Assembly: GCA_015060245.1 (NCBI GenBank)
Contig: SUYU01000011.1
Span: forward strand, 22,834-86,833
Origin: Bacteroidales bacterium
GTDB taxonomy: Bacteria; Bacteroidota; Bacteroidia; Bacteroidales; UBA932
Direction of reading: 5' to 3'
DNA length: 64,000 nt
Shown here piece after piece: positions 1 to 7,937 of this stretch. How positions within the stretch are numbered: the stretch's first letter is position 1; each line of letters opens with the position of its first letter. The translations under genes and the position numbers were made by a program. Below the pieces are notes generated by a model. The model was not told the DNA's origin. It was given only the letters and a program-made list of their open reading frames with translations, and searched no databases.

Positions 1-294
1 TTTGAAGATGCCTTTTACCCTTATGAGAAAATAGTATGAGGAGTCGGTCTTGATCTTTTCGAATTTGTCAGGGTCACAAAATTCAACTTTGCTCAAATCC
101 CACTCCTTTTCAACAGATTGCTTGAGGGTGAGGTCTATTATTGAGTTGTTTTCAAGAACAACCATCAATGTCTTGCCGTTAAGGTCCTTAAGGTCTTCCT
201 TCTTTGAAAATACCTGGGCCATGGATGTGAAGGGTGCCGCTATAAGTATGGCAACCAATGCAATAAGAAAAAATTTGACGGATTTCATATTCAT
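1..294 (-). CDS. Secreted protein of unknown function, partial (C-terminus off the window)
   Basis: The frame is open from an ATG at 294 (second in-frame ATG at 288) to the left edge, so about 98 residues are visible. The start MKSVKFFLIALVAILIA followed by SMAQ is a classical Sec signal peptide with an A-x-A-like cleavage site, so the product should be periplasmic or surface exposed. The rest is charged and I do not recognise the family. It is divergent from dnaX, with a TAnnTTTG box on the minus strand at 313-320. Confidence 0.7.
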   Translation of the reverse strand, partial: MNMKSVKFFLIALVAILIAAPFTSMAQVFSKKEDLKDLNGKTLMVVLENNSIIDLTLKQSVEKEWDLSKVEFCDPDKFEKIKTDSSYYFLIRVKGIFK

Positions 295-312
295 TATCTT
301 TCTATTTAAATG

Positions 313-320
313 CAAAATTA
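313..320 (-). promoter_or_regulatory. -7 promoter box for the partial secreted gene
   Basis: On the minus strand this reads TAATTTTG, an exact match to the Bacteroidetes -7 consensus TAnnTTTG, 18 bases upstream of the ATG at 294. No convincing TTTG -33 box was found. Confidence 0.45.
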
Positions 321-331
321 GAAAAAATACT

Positions 332-339
332 TATTTTTG
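332..339 (+). promoter_or_regulatory. -7 promoter box of dnaX
   Basis: TATTTTTG matches TAnnTTTG exactly. It ends 6 bases before the ATG at 346, so transcription would start at or beside the start codon and the dnaX message would be leaderless or nearly so. The -33 region is weak. Confidence 0.45.
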
Positions 340-345
340 TATGTT

Positions 346-2277
346 ATGGAAAAATTTATTGTTTCGGCACGAAAATACAGGCCTGACAACTTTCTCTCGC
401 TTGTAGGACAGGAGAGCATTGCTGTTACCCTCAAAAACTCCATCAGACGGAACCAGTTGGCGCATGCATATCTCTTCTGCGGACCACGTGGTGTGGGCAA
501 GACCAGTACTGCCCGCATATTTGCAAAGACAATCAACTGCATGAACCCGTCGGCGGATTTGGAACCGTGCGGTGAATGTGAGTCCTGCAAATCGTTTGCC
601 AAAGGTCTCTCATACTCCATACATGAACTCGACGCGGCCTCAAATAACTCCGTTGAGGACATCAGGCTGCTTACAGAGAAGGTGAGGATCCCTCCACAGA
701 CCGGAAAGTACAGCGTGTATATCATTGATGAGGTGCATATGCTCTCGTCTGCGGCTTTCAATGCCTTTCTCAAGACTCTTGAGGAGCCGCCTGCACATGC
801 AATATTCATTCTTGCAACCACAGAGAAGCATAAGATATTGCCTACCATACTTTCGAGATGCCAGACATATGATTTCAACAGGATATCAGTAGAGGATATT
901 GTCGGAAACCTTAAGGATATTGCCTCAAAAGAGGGGATAACAATAGACTCCGACTCACTGCATGTAATAGCCCAAAAAGCCGATGGCGCCATGCGTGATG
1001 CCCTTACACTTTTTGACCAGACGGTTGCTTTCTGCGGCACAAACGTGGAGTACAGTTCTGTGATAAAGAATCTGAATGTCCTTGACCATGACTATTATTT
1101 CAATCTGGTGGAGTGTGCTTTGTCGGGTAACTTTGCCAAGGCAATGCTCCTTTTTGACGAGATACTTTCAAAGGGTTTCAATGCCCTCTATTTTATAGGA
1201 GGTTTGAGCAGCCATTTGCGTAACCTGCTGGTATGCAAAGAGAGTTCTACCCTCAAATTGCTTGAGATGTCTCCTGCTCTGATGGAGAAATACAAGAGCC
1301 AGAGCAGCCGATGTCCGTTCAAGTTCCTGTATGATGCGCTGGCTGCCACAACAAAGTGCGAGTATGACTACAGGTCAAGCAACAACCAGCGTCTGCTGGT
1401 GGAGTTCATGCTCATAAAACTCTCGCAACTTGTAAAACCTTATGGAGAGGGAGAGGTTGCAGCAGCACCGGCCCAACAGGCACCAGCCCAGCAGACTCCG
1501 GCGCCTACTGCCGGCATGAGTGTGGGACCTGCTCCGCAGCAGCAGCCTCTTCAACCGGGAGCCGCAGATGTAAAGCCTGAACCTCTTCAGCCGGGTGCTT
1601 CGGGAGTCAAGCCTGAGCCTGTATTGTCTGCAGATGGGAAACAGAATCCGGTGCAGGGATCCCAACCTGAATCAGATAGGCAGCCTGCTGGCACTGGCGC
1701 TGCCGGGGTCAAGAGTGAAACTGCCTGGTCTGGTGTTATGGAGACTAAACAAGAGACTGTGCAAACAGCCGCTGATGTGCAGACCGGAGAGCCGTTGCAG
1801 AAACCGTCGGGAGTAAAGGCGGCGGCAGGATTATCAATAAAGGGCATACTCAAGAAGACCCAGGCAAACAGCACAGCAAATGTGGAGAGTGTTGCAGTTG
1901 TGGAGGACCAGCCCATTACGGAGGAGGGATTGAATGTTGCATGGATGAAGATGGGAGAGAGCCAGACCGCATACCCACGTCTTGGAAGTGCAATCAAGCA
2001 GTCAAAGCCTGAATTGACCGAGGATGGCCATACCGTAATATTCTATGTGAGCAACAGCGCACAGCAGGTGTGGATAGAGAAGAACTCGCTTTTAAGCCTG
2101 ACAGGATTTCTGCAGAAAGAGTTGAAGAACAAATCCGTGAAGTTGGTCGTTAAGGTGAAGGAGGTGGCCCCGGAGGAGAAAAAACTCTATATGCCGCAGG
2201 AAAAGGCAGAGTTTTTGATGAAGAATTATCCGCAGATCAGGGAACTGCAGAAGGATTTGGATCTTGACATTAAGTAA
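346..2277 (+). CDS. dnaX: DNA polymerase III subunits gamma/tau
   Basis: Clamp-loader ATPase of the replicative polymerase. The N-terminal AAA+ domain has Walker A GPRGVGKTS at residues 46-54, the four-cysteine zinc motif (C-x8-C-x2-C-x2-C) just after it, Walker B/DExx IIDEVHML and sensor-1 ATT, with the typical opening ARKYRPDNF. Residues about 365-500 form a Pro/Gln/Ala-rich linker with a degenerate repeat (LQPGA..VKPEP twice), followed by a C-terminal tau-like domain. The ATG at 346 is preferred over an in-frame TTG at 337 because the protein then begins MEKFIVSARKYRP as in homologues. It is 643 residues, normal for the phylum. lptB follows 63 bases later. Confidence 0.96.
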   Translation: MEKFIVSARKYRPDNFLSLVGQESIAVTLKNSIRRNQLAHAYLFCGPRGVGKTSTARIFAKTINCMNPSADLEPCGECESCKSFAKGLSYSIHELDAASNNSVEDIRLLTEKVRIPPQTGKYSVYIIDEVHMLSSAAFNAFLKTLEEPPAHAIFILATTEKHKILPTILSRCQTYDFNRISVEDIVGNLKDIASKEGITIDSDSLHVIAQKADGAMRDALTLFDQTVAFCGTNVEYSSVIKNLNVLDHDYYFNLVECALSGNFAKAMLLFDEILSKGFNALYFIGGLSSHLRNLLVCKESSTLKLLEMSPALMEKYKSQSSRCPFKFLYDALAATTKCEYDYRSSNNQRLLVEFMLIKLSQLVKPYGEGEVAAAPAQQAPAQQTPAPTAGMSVGPAPQQQPLQPGAADVKPEPLQPGASGVKPEPVLSADGKQNPVQGSQPESDRQPAGTGAAGVKSETAWSGVMETKQETVQTAADVQTGEPLQKPSGVKAAAGLSIKGILKKTQANSTANVESVAVVEDQPITEEGLNVAWMKMGESQTAYPRLGSAIKQSKPELTEDGHTVIFYVSNSAQQVWIEKNSLLSLTGFLQKELKNKSVKLVVKVKEVAPEEKKLYMPQEKAEFLMKNYPQIRELQKDLDLDIK

Positions 2278-2340
2278 TGCGGCCCAATGGATGATTCCTT
2301 TAATGAAAGTGATATATTATAAAAAGTAAGGTATACAGAG

Positions 2341-3096
2341 ATGCGTTTATATTCGAAGGATTTGGTCAAGAAGTATGGAATGAGAACCGTTGTAAAAGGG
2401 GTCTCAATTGAGGTGGATCAGGGAGAGATTGTTGGTTTGCTCGGACCTAACGGTGCCGGTAAAACAACAAGTTTTTATATGATTACCGGTCTGGTAAAAC
2501 CCAATGGCGGCAAGATATTTCTTGATGATGAGGATATTACCGAATTGCCAATGTACAAGAGGGCCCAGAAGGGACTTGGATACCTTGCCCAGGAGGCGTC
2601 GGTCTTCAGAAAGATGAGTGTTGAGAACAACATCCTCTCTGTTATGGAGGTTGCCGGCATGCCGAAGGAGCAGAGGCTCGAAAAACTTGAGAGCCTGATT
2701 CAGGAGTTCGGTCTGCAGAAGGTGAGGAAGAGTTATGGTATACAGTTGTCGGGAGGAGAGAGAAGAAGGTGTGAGATTGCCAGGGCACTTGCAATTGATC
2801 CCAAGTTCATTCTTCTTGACGAGCCGTTTGCCGGTGTTGACCCTATTGCGGTTGAGGATATCCAGCATATCATTGCAAAACTCAAGACAAAGAATATTGG
2901 CATTATAATTACTGACCATAACGTGCACGAGACCCTTGCAATCACAGACAGGGCATATCTGCTGTACGAGGGAAAGATACTGGAGAGCGGTACAGCGGAG
3001 ATGCTGGCAAACAATCCGGAGGTGCGCAAGAAGTACCTTGGTCAGAATTTTGAGTTGCGCAAGGCAGTGCTCCACAAGAGGGAGGGCGAAGAGTAA
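2341..3096 (+). CDS. lptB: LPS export ABC transporter ATP-binding protein LptB
   Basis: Cytoplasmic ATPase of the Lpt machine that moves lipopolysaccharide from the inner to the outer membrane. It is a single nucleotide-binding domain of 251 residues: Walker [10 protein letters not shown] (35-43), Q-loop, signature LSGGERRR, Walker B plus DEPFAGVDP, and the H-loop ITDHNVHET that is typical of LptB. No transmembrane segment is present; its partners LptF/G/C are not in this window. It reads in the same direction as dnaX. Confidence 0.95.
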   Translation: MRLYSKDLVKKYGMRTVVKGVSIEVDQGEIVGLLGPNGAGKTTSFYMITGLVKPNGGKIFLDDEDITELPMYKRAQKGLGYLAQEASVFRKMSVENNILSVMEVAGMPKEQRLEKLESLIQEFGLQKVRKSYGIQLSGGERRRCEIARALAIDPKFILLDEPFAGVDPIAVEDIQHIIAKLKTKNIGIIITDHNVHETLAITDRAYLLYEGKILESGTAEMLANNPEVRKKYLGQNFELRKAVLHKREGEE

Positions 3097-3162
3097 CCCT
3101 TGGGAGTGAGGTGATTGTTTTTGCACTTTTTTGCCTTTTTGATTGGATTTGTTGAGATTTTT

Positions 3163-3193
3163 TTTGCAAGTTCGTGAAAAATAAATACTTTTG
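3163..3193 (+). promoter_or_regulatory. rpsU promoter (-33 TTTG, -7 TACTTTTG)
   Basis: TTTG at 3163-3166, a 19-base spacer, then TACTTTTG at 3186-3193. This is a full match to the Bacteroidetes sigma-ABfr consensus. The transcript would start near 3200, leaving a 5' UTR of about 25 bases that holds the strong Shine-Dalgarno sequence. Confidence 0.75.
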
Positions 3194-3205
3194 CGGTCCT
3201 AAAGA

Positions 3206-3215
3206 AAAGGAGGTG
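3206..3215 (+). promoter_or_regulatory. Strong Shine-Dalgarno sequence of rpsU
   Basis: AAAGGAGGTG is complementary over ten bases to the 3' end of 16S rRNA and ends 9 bases before the ATG at 3225. Other genes in this window have A-rich leaders and no such sequence. In Bacteroidia the anti-SD of the ribosome is known to be occluded with help from bS21, and rpsU is the known exception that keeps an SD, consistent with autoregulation by bS21. Confidence 0.85.
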
Positions 3216-3224
3216 GTTTAAGTT

Positions 3225-3416
3225 ATGATTATAGTACCTATCAAAGAAGGCGAGAACATCGAGAGAGCGTTGAAAAAATTCAAACGTAAATTCGAGAAGA
3301 CAGGAATCGTTAGAGAGTTGAGAAGCAGAAAGACTTTCGTAAAGAAATCTGTAGCAAGACGTGATGAACTTAAAAAGGCTATCTACGTACAGAAACTTCA
3401 ACTTAGAGATGAGTAA
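3225..3416 (+). CDS. rpsU: 30S ribosomal protein bS21
   Basis: Small basic ribosomal protein of 63 residues: the start MIIVPIKEGENIERALKKFK and the Arg/Lys-rich helix with RSRKTFVKKSVARRDELKKA are diagnostic of bS21. It sits near the 3' end of 16S rRNA and in Bacteroidota takes part in hiding the anti-SD. It has its own promoter, an unusually strong SD and its own terminator, so it is a single-gene unit that probably controls its own translation. Confidence 0.97.
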   Translation: MIIVPIKEGENIERALKKFKRKFEKTGIVRELRSRKTFVKKSVARRDELKKAIYVQKLQLRDE

Positions 3417-3448
3417 TTCATTTTTTTAGCGATTTTTCAAATATATTG

Positions 3449-3481
3449 AGCGGGAAGGTTACAGACCGGCCCGCTTTTTTT
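3449..3481 (+). terminator. Intrinsic terminator of rpsU
   Basis: Stem AGCGGG (3449-3454) with CCCGCT (3470-3475), an extra inner GGT/ACC pairing, then a run of T residues. Confidence 0.85.
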
Positions 3482-3521
3482 ACAAATTCTAGAGCCCATG
3501 TGTGGGGCATTTGGCATAGAA

Positions 3522-3668
3522 ATGAAAAATAACAGTAATCTATTTTATGAGCATCCCAGTGTGGAGGTATTTGATGTGGAGGTTGAAGTGGGATTTGCAG
3601 AATCAGGTGGTGGTGGACTCACTTTAGGTGAAGATGATAAGGATGGGGGTTGGAGTGACTTCTTTTAA
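3522..3668 (+). CDS. Small acidic Gly-rich peptide (48 aa), Bacteroidales small-peptide type
   Basis: An ATG at 3522 opens a 48-codon frame ending in TAA at 3666-3668. The product has an alternating YEHPSVEVFDVEVEVGF segment, then a Gly-rich stretch (ESGGGGL) and an acidic end finishing GGWSDFF. The layout (tyrosine/proline start, VEVFxVEVExGFAxSG core, acidic aromatic tail) resembles short uncharacterised proteins that occur in multiple copies in Bacteroidales; that comparison is from memory. An in-frame ATG at 3498 would add eight residues. No function is known to me. It stands alone between the rpsU terminator and the inverted repeat at 3706-3813. Confidence 0.6.
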   Translation: MKNNSNLFYEHPSVEVFDVEVEVGFAESGGGGLTLGEDDKDGGWSDFF

Positions 3669-3705
3669 TTGGCTATTGACAATATACAAATGTCAAAAAA
3701 TATGT

Positions 3706-3813
3706 AGCGGAGGCTGACTCAAAAGTCATCTTTATGAATGGTAAATTCCTGTTGGAGTATTCTCCGGCGGGGATTTGTTGTAAATGGAGAGACCTTTTGG
3801 GGCAGCCTCTGCT
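3706..3813. repeat. MITE-like ~108-bp element with imperfect 21-bp terminal inverted repeats
   Basis: The left end (3706-3726) and the reverse complement of the right end (3793-3813) share the core GAGGCTG and CAAAAG and agree at 17 of 21 positions. The inside has no coding capacity. This is the look of a deletion remnant of an insertion sequence or of a MITE; a long stem-loop transcript is the alternative reading. Confidence 0.5.
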
Positions 3814-3824
3814 GTTATATGATT

Positions 3825-3856
3825 CTTGCTCTCTTCTCATTTTTTTTATACCTTTG
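3825..3856 (+). promoter_or_regulatory. Promoter of hutU
   Basis: TACCTTTG at 3849-3856 matches the -7 consensus; CTTG at 3825-3828 lies 20 bases upstream as a near match to the -33 box. The 5' UTR is about 35 bases and A-rich. Confidence 0.55.
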
Positions 3857-3896
3857 TTAGGTTTGCTTTAGAATAACAACAAAAAACAATATAATC

Positions 3897-5990
3897 ATGA
3901 CAATTGATAATGAGATTCTCAATTTCAGAAATGAAATATTAGAGGGAATTCCGGCTCAAATTCCCCAGGCAAAGGCTTATGACAAGAGTGTTAACCATGC
4001 TCCAAAAAGAAAGGATATTCTAACGCTTCAGGAGAAGAGGCTTGCATTGAAGAATGCCTTGAGATATTTTCCAAAGGAGCAGCATGCAGCCCTGGCACCG
4101 GAGTTTGCCAAGGAGTTGGAGGAGTATGGCCGCATATACATGTACAGATACAGGCCAAGTTACAAGATTACAGCACGTTCAATTTATGATTTTCCGCATA
4201 AAAGCACCCAGGCTGCAGCAATTATGCTCATGTTGAGCAATAATCTTGACCATGCAGTGGCGCAGCATCCGCATGAACTCATTACCTATGGCGGAAATGG
4301 TGCGGCTTTCCAGAACTGGGCGCAGTACAGGCTTACAATGCAGTATCTTGCAACCATGACCGATGAGCAGACACTTGTGCTCTATTCGGGTCACCCGCTC
4401 GGATTGTTCCCTTCACATAAAGATGCTCCAAGGCTTATCGTTACAAACGGTATGGTAATTCCAAACTACTCAAGCAAGGACCATTGGGAGAAGTTCAATG
4501 CACTTGGCGTTTCGCAGTATGGCCAGATGACCGCCGGATCGTTCATGTATATCGGTCCGCAGGGCATTGTGCATGGAACAACCATCACTCTTCTCAATGC
4601 TGCAAGGATGCAGGATGTGCGTGCGGCGCAGGCTGGTGAGAAGGCAGAGGAAAATGGCGCTGTCGGGAAGAGGAAGAGCAAACTCTTTATAAGTTCAGGA
4701 TTGGGAGGAATGTCGGGAGCGCAGCCCAAAGCGGCAGTCATTGCAGGTATGGTAGGTGTGATTGCAGAGGTCAATGAGAAGGCCATAAATACACGCCATT
4801 CGCAAGGTTGGGTAGATGAGGTTTACGCCAATCTTGATGAACTCCTTGCAAGGGTAAAAGTTGCGGTTGAAAATGGAGAGTCCGTTTCAATAGCATACCA
4901 CGGCAATGTTGTGGATTTGTGGGAACGTCTTGCCAATGAGAATATAAAGGTTGATTTGGGCTCTGACCAGAGTTCGCTGCACAATCCTTGGGCAGGTGGC
5001 TACTATCCTGTTGGATATACTTTTGAGCAGAGCAATGAAATGATGGCAAATGAGCCTGAGAGGTTCAAGGAGTGTGTTCAGGAGAGTCTTCGCCGACAGG
5101 TGGCTGCAATCAACAAACTTGCTGCAAAGGGAATGTATTTCTTTGATTATGGCAATGCCTTCCTTTTGGAGTCATCACGTGCGGGTGCCGATATCTTCAA
5201 TCCCGGGGCTGATGCAAATACACAGGATACCGAGCATTTCAGAAAATTCAAATACCCATCATATGTCCAGGATATCATGGGCCCTTTGTTCTTCGATTAC
5301 GGCTTTGGTCCGTACCGTTGGGTATGTACCTCTTCAAAGCCTGAGGATCTGGCATATACCGACAAACTTGCTGCAGATGTGCTTGAGCATATCATGAATG
5401 AGGCTCCTGAGGAGATAAAGTCGCAGTTGGCCGACAATATCCACTGGATCAAGGAGGCCGGCAAGAACAAACTTGTTGTGGGTTCTCAGGCACGTATTCT
5501 CTATGCAGATTCGGAGGGCAGGATAAAGGTTGCCCTTGCGATGAACAATGCAATCCGTGAAGGCAAGATAAGTGCGCCTATTGTGCTTGGAAGGGACCAT
5601 CACGATGTTTCGGGAACAGACTCTCCATACAGGGAGACCTCAAACATTTATGACGGTTCAAACCTTACTGCAGATATGGCCGTGCATAATGTTATAGGTG
5701 ATTCGTTCCGTGGTGCCACCTGGGTATCAATTCACAACGGCGGCGGCGTAGGCTGGGGAGAGGTTATGAACGGCGGCTTCGGAATGGTGATTGACGGGTC
5801 GGAAGATGCGGAGAGAAGGATAAAGGAGATGCTTTTGTGGGATGTGAACAACGGCATTGCAAGACGCAGTTGGGCGCGCAATAAAGGGGCAATGTTTGCG
5901 ATTCAGAGAGAGATGGATAGAACCCCTGGACTGAAAGTTACCGTTCCATCTGTAGCGGATGATGATTTAATTGACACTATTATTCTATAG
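3897..5990 (+). CDS. hutU: Urocanate hydratase (urocanase)
   Basis: Second step of histidine degradation: converts urocanate to imidazolonepropionate using tightly bound NAD+, in the cytosol. Family hallmarks are the TYGGNGAAFQNW segment, YSGHPLGLFPS, PRLIVTNGMVIPNYS, the Gly-rich GLGGMSGAQPKAA NAD-binding stretch and, near the C-terminus, the HNGGGVGWGEVMNGGFG segment. At 697 residues it is the long form seen in Bacteroidota, against about 560 in Proteobacteria. No other hut gene lies within the window, so hutU is separate from hutH/hutI here. Confidence 0.95.
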   Translation: MTIDNEILNFRNEILEGIPAQIPQAKAYDKSVNHAPKRKDILTLQEKRLALKNALRYFPKEQHAALAPEFAKELEEYGRIYMYRYRPSYKITARSIYDFPHKSTQAAAIMLMLSNNLDHAVAQHPHELITYGGNGAAFQNWAQYRLTMQYLATMTDEQTLVLYSGHPLGLFPSHKDAPRLIVTNGMVIPNYSSKDHWEKFNALGVSQYGQMTAGSFMYIGPQGIVHGTTITLLNAARMQDVRAAQAGEKAEENGAVGKRKSKLFISSGLGGMSGAQPKAAVIAGMVGVIAEVNEKAINTRHSQGWVDEVYANLDELLARVKVAVENGESVSIAYHGNVVDLWERLANENIKVDLGSDQSSLHNPWAGGYYPVGYTFEQSNEMMANEPERFKECVQESLRRQVAAINKLAAKGMYFFDYGNAFLLESSRAGADIFNPGADANTQDTEHFRKFKYPSYVQDIMGPLFFDYGFGPYRWVCTSSKPEDLAYTDKLAADVLEHIMNEAPEEIKSQLADNIHWIKEAGKNKLVVGSQARILYADSEGRIKVALAMNNAIREGKISAPIVLGRDHHDVSGTDSPYRETSNIYDGSNLTADMAVHNVIGDSFRGATWVSIHNGGGVGWGEVMNGGFGMVIDGSEDAERRIKEMLLWDVNNGIARRSWARNKGAMFAIQREMDRTPGLKVTVPSVADDDLIDTIIL

Positions 5991-5994
5991 AATA
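5981..5994. repeat. Perfect 14-bp palindrome over the hutU stop codon
   Basis: TATTCTATAGAATA reads the same on both strands and includes the hutU stop. It lies 12 bases upstream of the mutA -7 box and could be an operator, or chance in AT-rich DNA. Confidence 0.3.
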
Positions 5995-6005
5995 GAAAAA
6001 TTGTG

Positions 6006-6013
6006 TACATTTG
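6006..6013 (+). promoter_or_regulatory. -7 promoter box of mutAB
   Basis: TACATTTG matches TAnnTTTG, 62 bases upstream of the mutA ATG. No clear -33 TTTG. Confidence 0.5.
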
Positions 6014-6075
6014 CATGATATTTGGACTTGAAAGAAGACTAATATTAAATATCCATTCATATAAAAATAACCAAT

Positions 6076-7935
6076 ATGGCAGAAAAATTATTTGCTGAGT
6101 TTCCACCTGTTTCCACTGAACAATGGGAAGAGGTGATCATTAAAGATTTGAAAGGTGCCGACTACGAGAAAAAACTCGTATGGAAAACCCAAGAGGGTTT
6201 CTCTGTTCGCCCTTACTACCGTGCCGAGAACCTGCAAGGTTTGAAACATATGGGTACTGCAGCAGGCAGTTTCCCATTTGTAAGAGGTACAAAAACCAAT
6301 AATGACTGGTTGATCCGTCAGGACTACTGCGCTTGCGAGGGCAACTATGCAGAGGCTAACGCACAGGCTTTGGACGGCCTTAAGAAAGGTGTAACTTCTG
6401 TAGGTTTCTGCATCGACGGCAAGAAGGCTGTTTCTGAGGCAGAGATGCAGACTTTGCTTAACGGCATTGACCTTGCAAAAGTTGAGGTGAACTTTACAGG
6501 CTGCTGCTGCGCTACTGCAGAGATTGTAAAATCATTCTTGAGCGTGGCAAAAGGTGTTCCTGCAGAGGAGTTGAGAGCATCATTCGACTTTGATCCTCTA
6601 AGAGTCCTCAACCAGACAGGTGCTTTCTGTTCAGACAAATCAATGGACCAGTTGAAAGAGGTTGTTGAGGCTGTCAAGGATTATCCAAGAATCAGAGTGA
6701 TTGGTGTTGAGGCTTACTCATTCAACGATGCTGGTGCAAGCAGCGTACAGGAACTTGCTTTCGGCCTTGCTATGGGTAGCGAGTACATGAACAAACTTGT
6801 TGAGGCAGGTGTATCTCCTGACGAGGCTGCAAAACGTATCAAATTTACATTTGCAGTTGGTTCAACATACTTCATGGAGATTGCAAAATTCCGTGCAGCA
6901 CGTCTATTGTGGGCAAACATCGTGAAGGCTTACGGTGCAGAGTGCGAGTGCAGCCAGAAGATGAAGGTTCACGCTGTAACAAGCGAGTGGAACCAGACAG
7001 TTTACGATTCATACGTTAATATGCTAAGAGGTACAACAGAGGCTATGAGTGCTACAATCGCAGGTGTAGATTCTCTTGAGGTACTTCCATTCGACTATAC
7101 TTACAACAAACCAAACGAGTTCGGTAACCGTATTGCAAGAAACGTGCAGATGCTTTTGAAAGAGGAGTGTCACTTTGACAAGGTTATTGACCCTGCTGCA
7201 GGTTCATACTTCATCGAGAACCTTACAGAGTCAATCATTGACGCTGCTTGGGCATTGTTCGGCAAAGTTGAGCAGGAGGGTGGTTATGTTGAGGCTTTCA
7301 AGGCCGGTTCAATCCAGGCTGCAATCAAAGAGACCTCTGCAAAACGTGACAAGAATATTGCAACACGTAGAGAGACTATCCTTGGTACCAACCAGTATCC
7401 TAACTTCACTGAGAAGGTTAATGAGGAGGTTACTCTTGACATCGTTACAAGAAAACCTGCTCCTGAGGTTTCAGGTGCAATGGTTGGCCAGCCTCTTGAG
7501 AAATACAGAGGTGCACAGGCTTTCGAGGCTATGCGCTACACTACAGACAAGAGCGGCAAACAGCCTGTTGCATTCATGGTAACCTATGGTAACTTGGCTA
7601 TGTGCCGTGCAAGAGCACAGTTCTCATGCAACTTCTTTGCTGTTGCAGGTTTCAAAGTTGTTGACAACAACCGTTTTGCAACTGCAGAAGAGGGTGTTAA
7701 GGCAGCATTGGAGGCTAATGCAGATATCATCGTGGCTTGTTCTTCAGATGATGAGTACGCAGAGAGCGTTCCTCAAATTGCATCTTTGGTAGGCGACAAG
7801 GCAATTGTAGTAGTTGCCGGTGACCCTGCATGCAAAGCAGATCTTGAGGCTAAAGGAATCACTAACTTCATCAACGTTAAGAGCAACGTGCTTGAGACAT
7901 TAAAGGATTATCAAACTAAACTTGGTATTAAATAA
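6076..7935 (+). CDS. mutA: Methylmalonyl-CoA mutase small (beta) subunit
   Basis: Non-catalytic subunit of the adenosylcobalamin-dependent mutase that interconverts succinyl-CoA and methylmalonyl-CoA, the entry to propionate formation from succinate in Bacteroidota. The 619 residues hold an N-terminal TIM-barrel mutase domain ([41 protein letters not shown]) and a C-terminal Rossmann-like domain that lacks the DxHxxG cobalamin motif present in MutB, as expected for the small subunit. mutB starts two bases after the stop, so the two are one operon. Confidence 0.96.
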   Translation: MAEKLFAEFPPVSTEQWEEVIIKDLKGADYEKKLVWKTQEGFSVRPYYRAENLQGLKHMGTAAGSFPFVRGTKTNNDWLIRQDYCACEGNYAEANAQALDGLKKGVTSVGFCIDGKKAVSEAEMQTLLNGIDLAKVEVNFTGCCCATAEIVKSFLSVAKGVPAEELRASFDFDPLRVLNQTGAFCSDKSMDQLKEVVEAVKDYPRIRVIGVEAYSFNDAGASSVQELAFGLAMGSEYMNKLVEAGVSPDEAAKRIKFTFAVGSTYFMEIAKFRAARLLWANIVKAYGAECECSQKMKVHAVTSEWNQTVYDSYVNMLRGTTEAMSATIAGVDSLEVLPFDYTYNKPNEFGNRIARNVQMLLKEECHFDKVIDPAAGSYFIENLTESIIDAAWALFGKVEQEGGYVEAFKAGSIQAAIKETSAKRDKNIATRRETILGTNQYPNFTEKVNEEVTLDIVTRKPAPEVSGAMVGQPLEKYRGAQAFEAMRYTTDKSGKQPVAFMVTYGNLAMCRARAQFSCNFFAVAGFKVVDNNRFATAEEGVKAALEANADIIVACSSDDEYAESVPQIASLVGDKAIVVVAGDPACKADLEAKGITNFINVKSNVLETLKDYQTKLGIK

Positions 7936-7937
7936 TT

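Noticed and set aside
318..1040. 240-codon minus-strand frame opposite dnaX
   Set aside because: It lies wholly over a clear dnaX coding region, has no homology features and no promoter; it is a shadow.
6000..6075. Cobalamin riboswitch before the B12-dependent mutAB
   Set aside because: The gap is only 85 bases and shows no B12-box or the required multi-helix structure.
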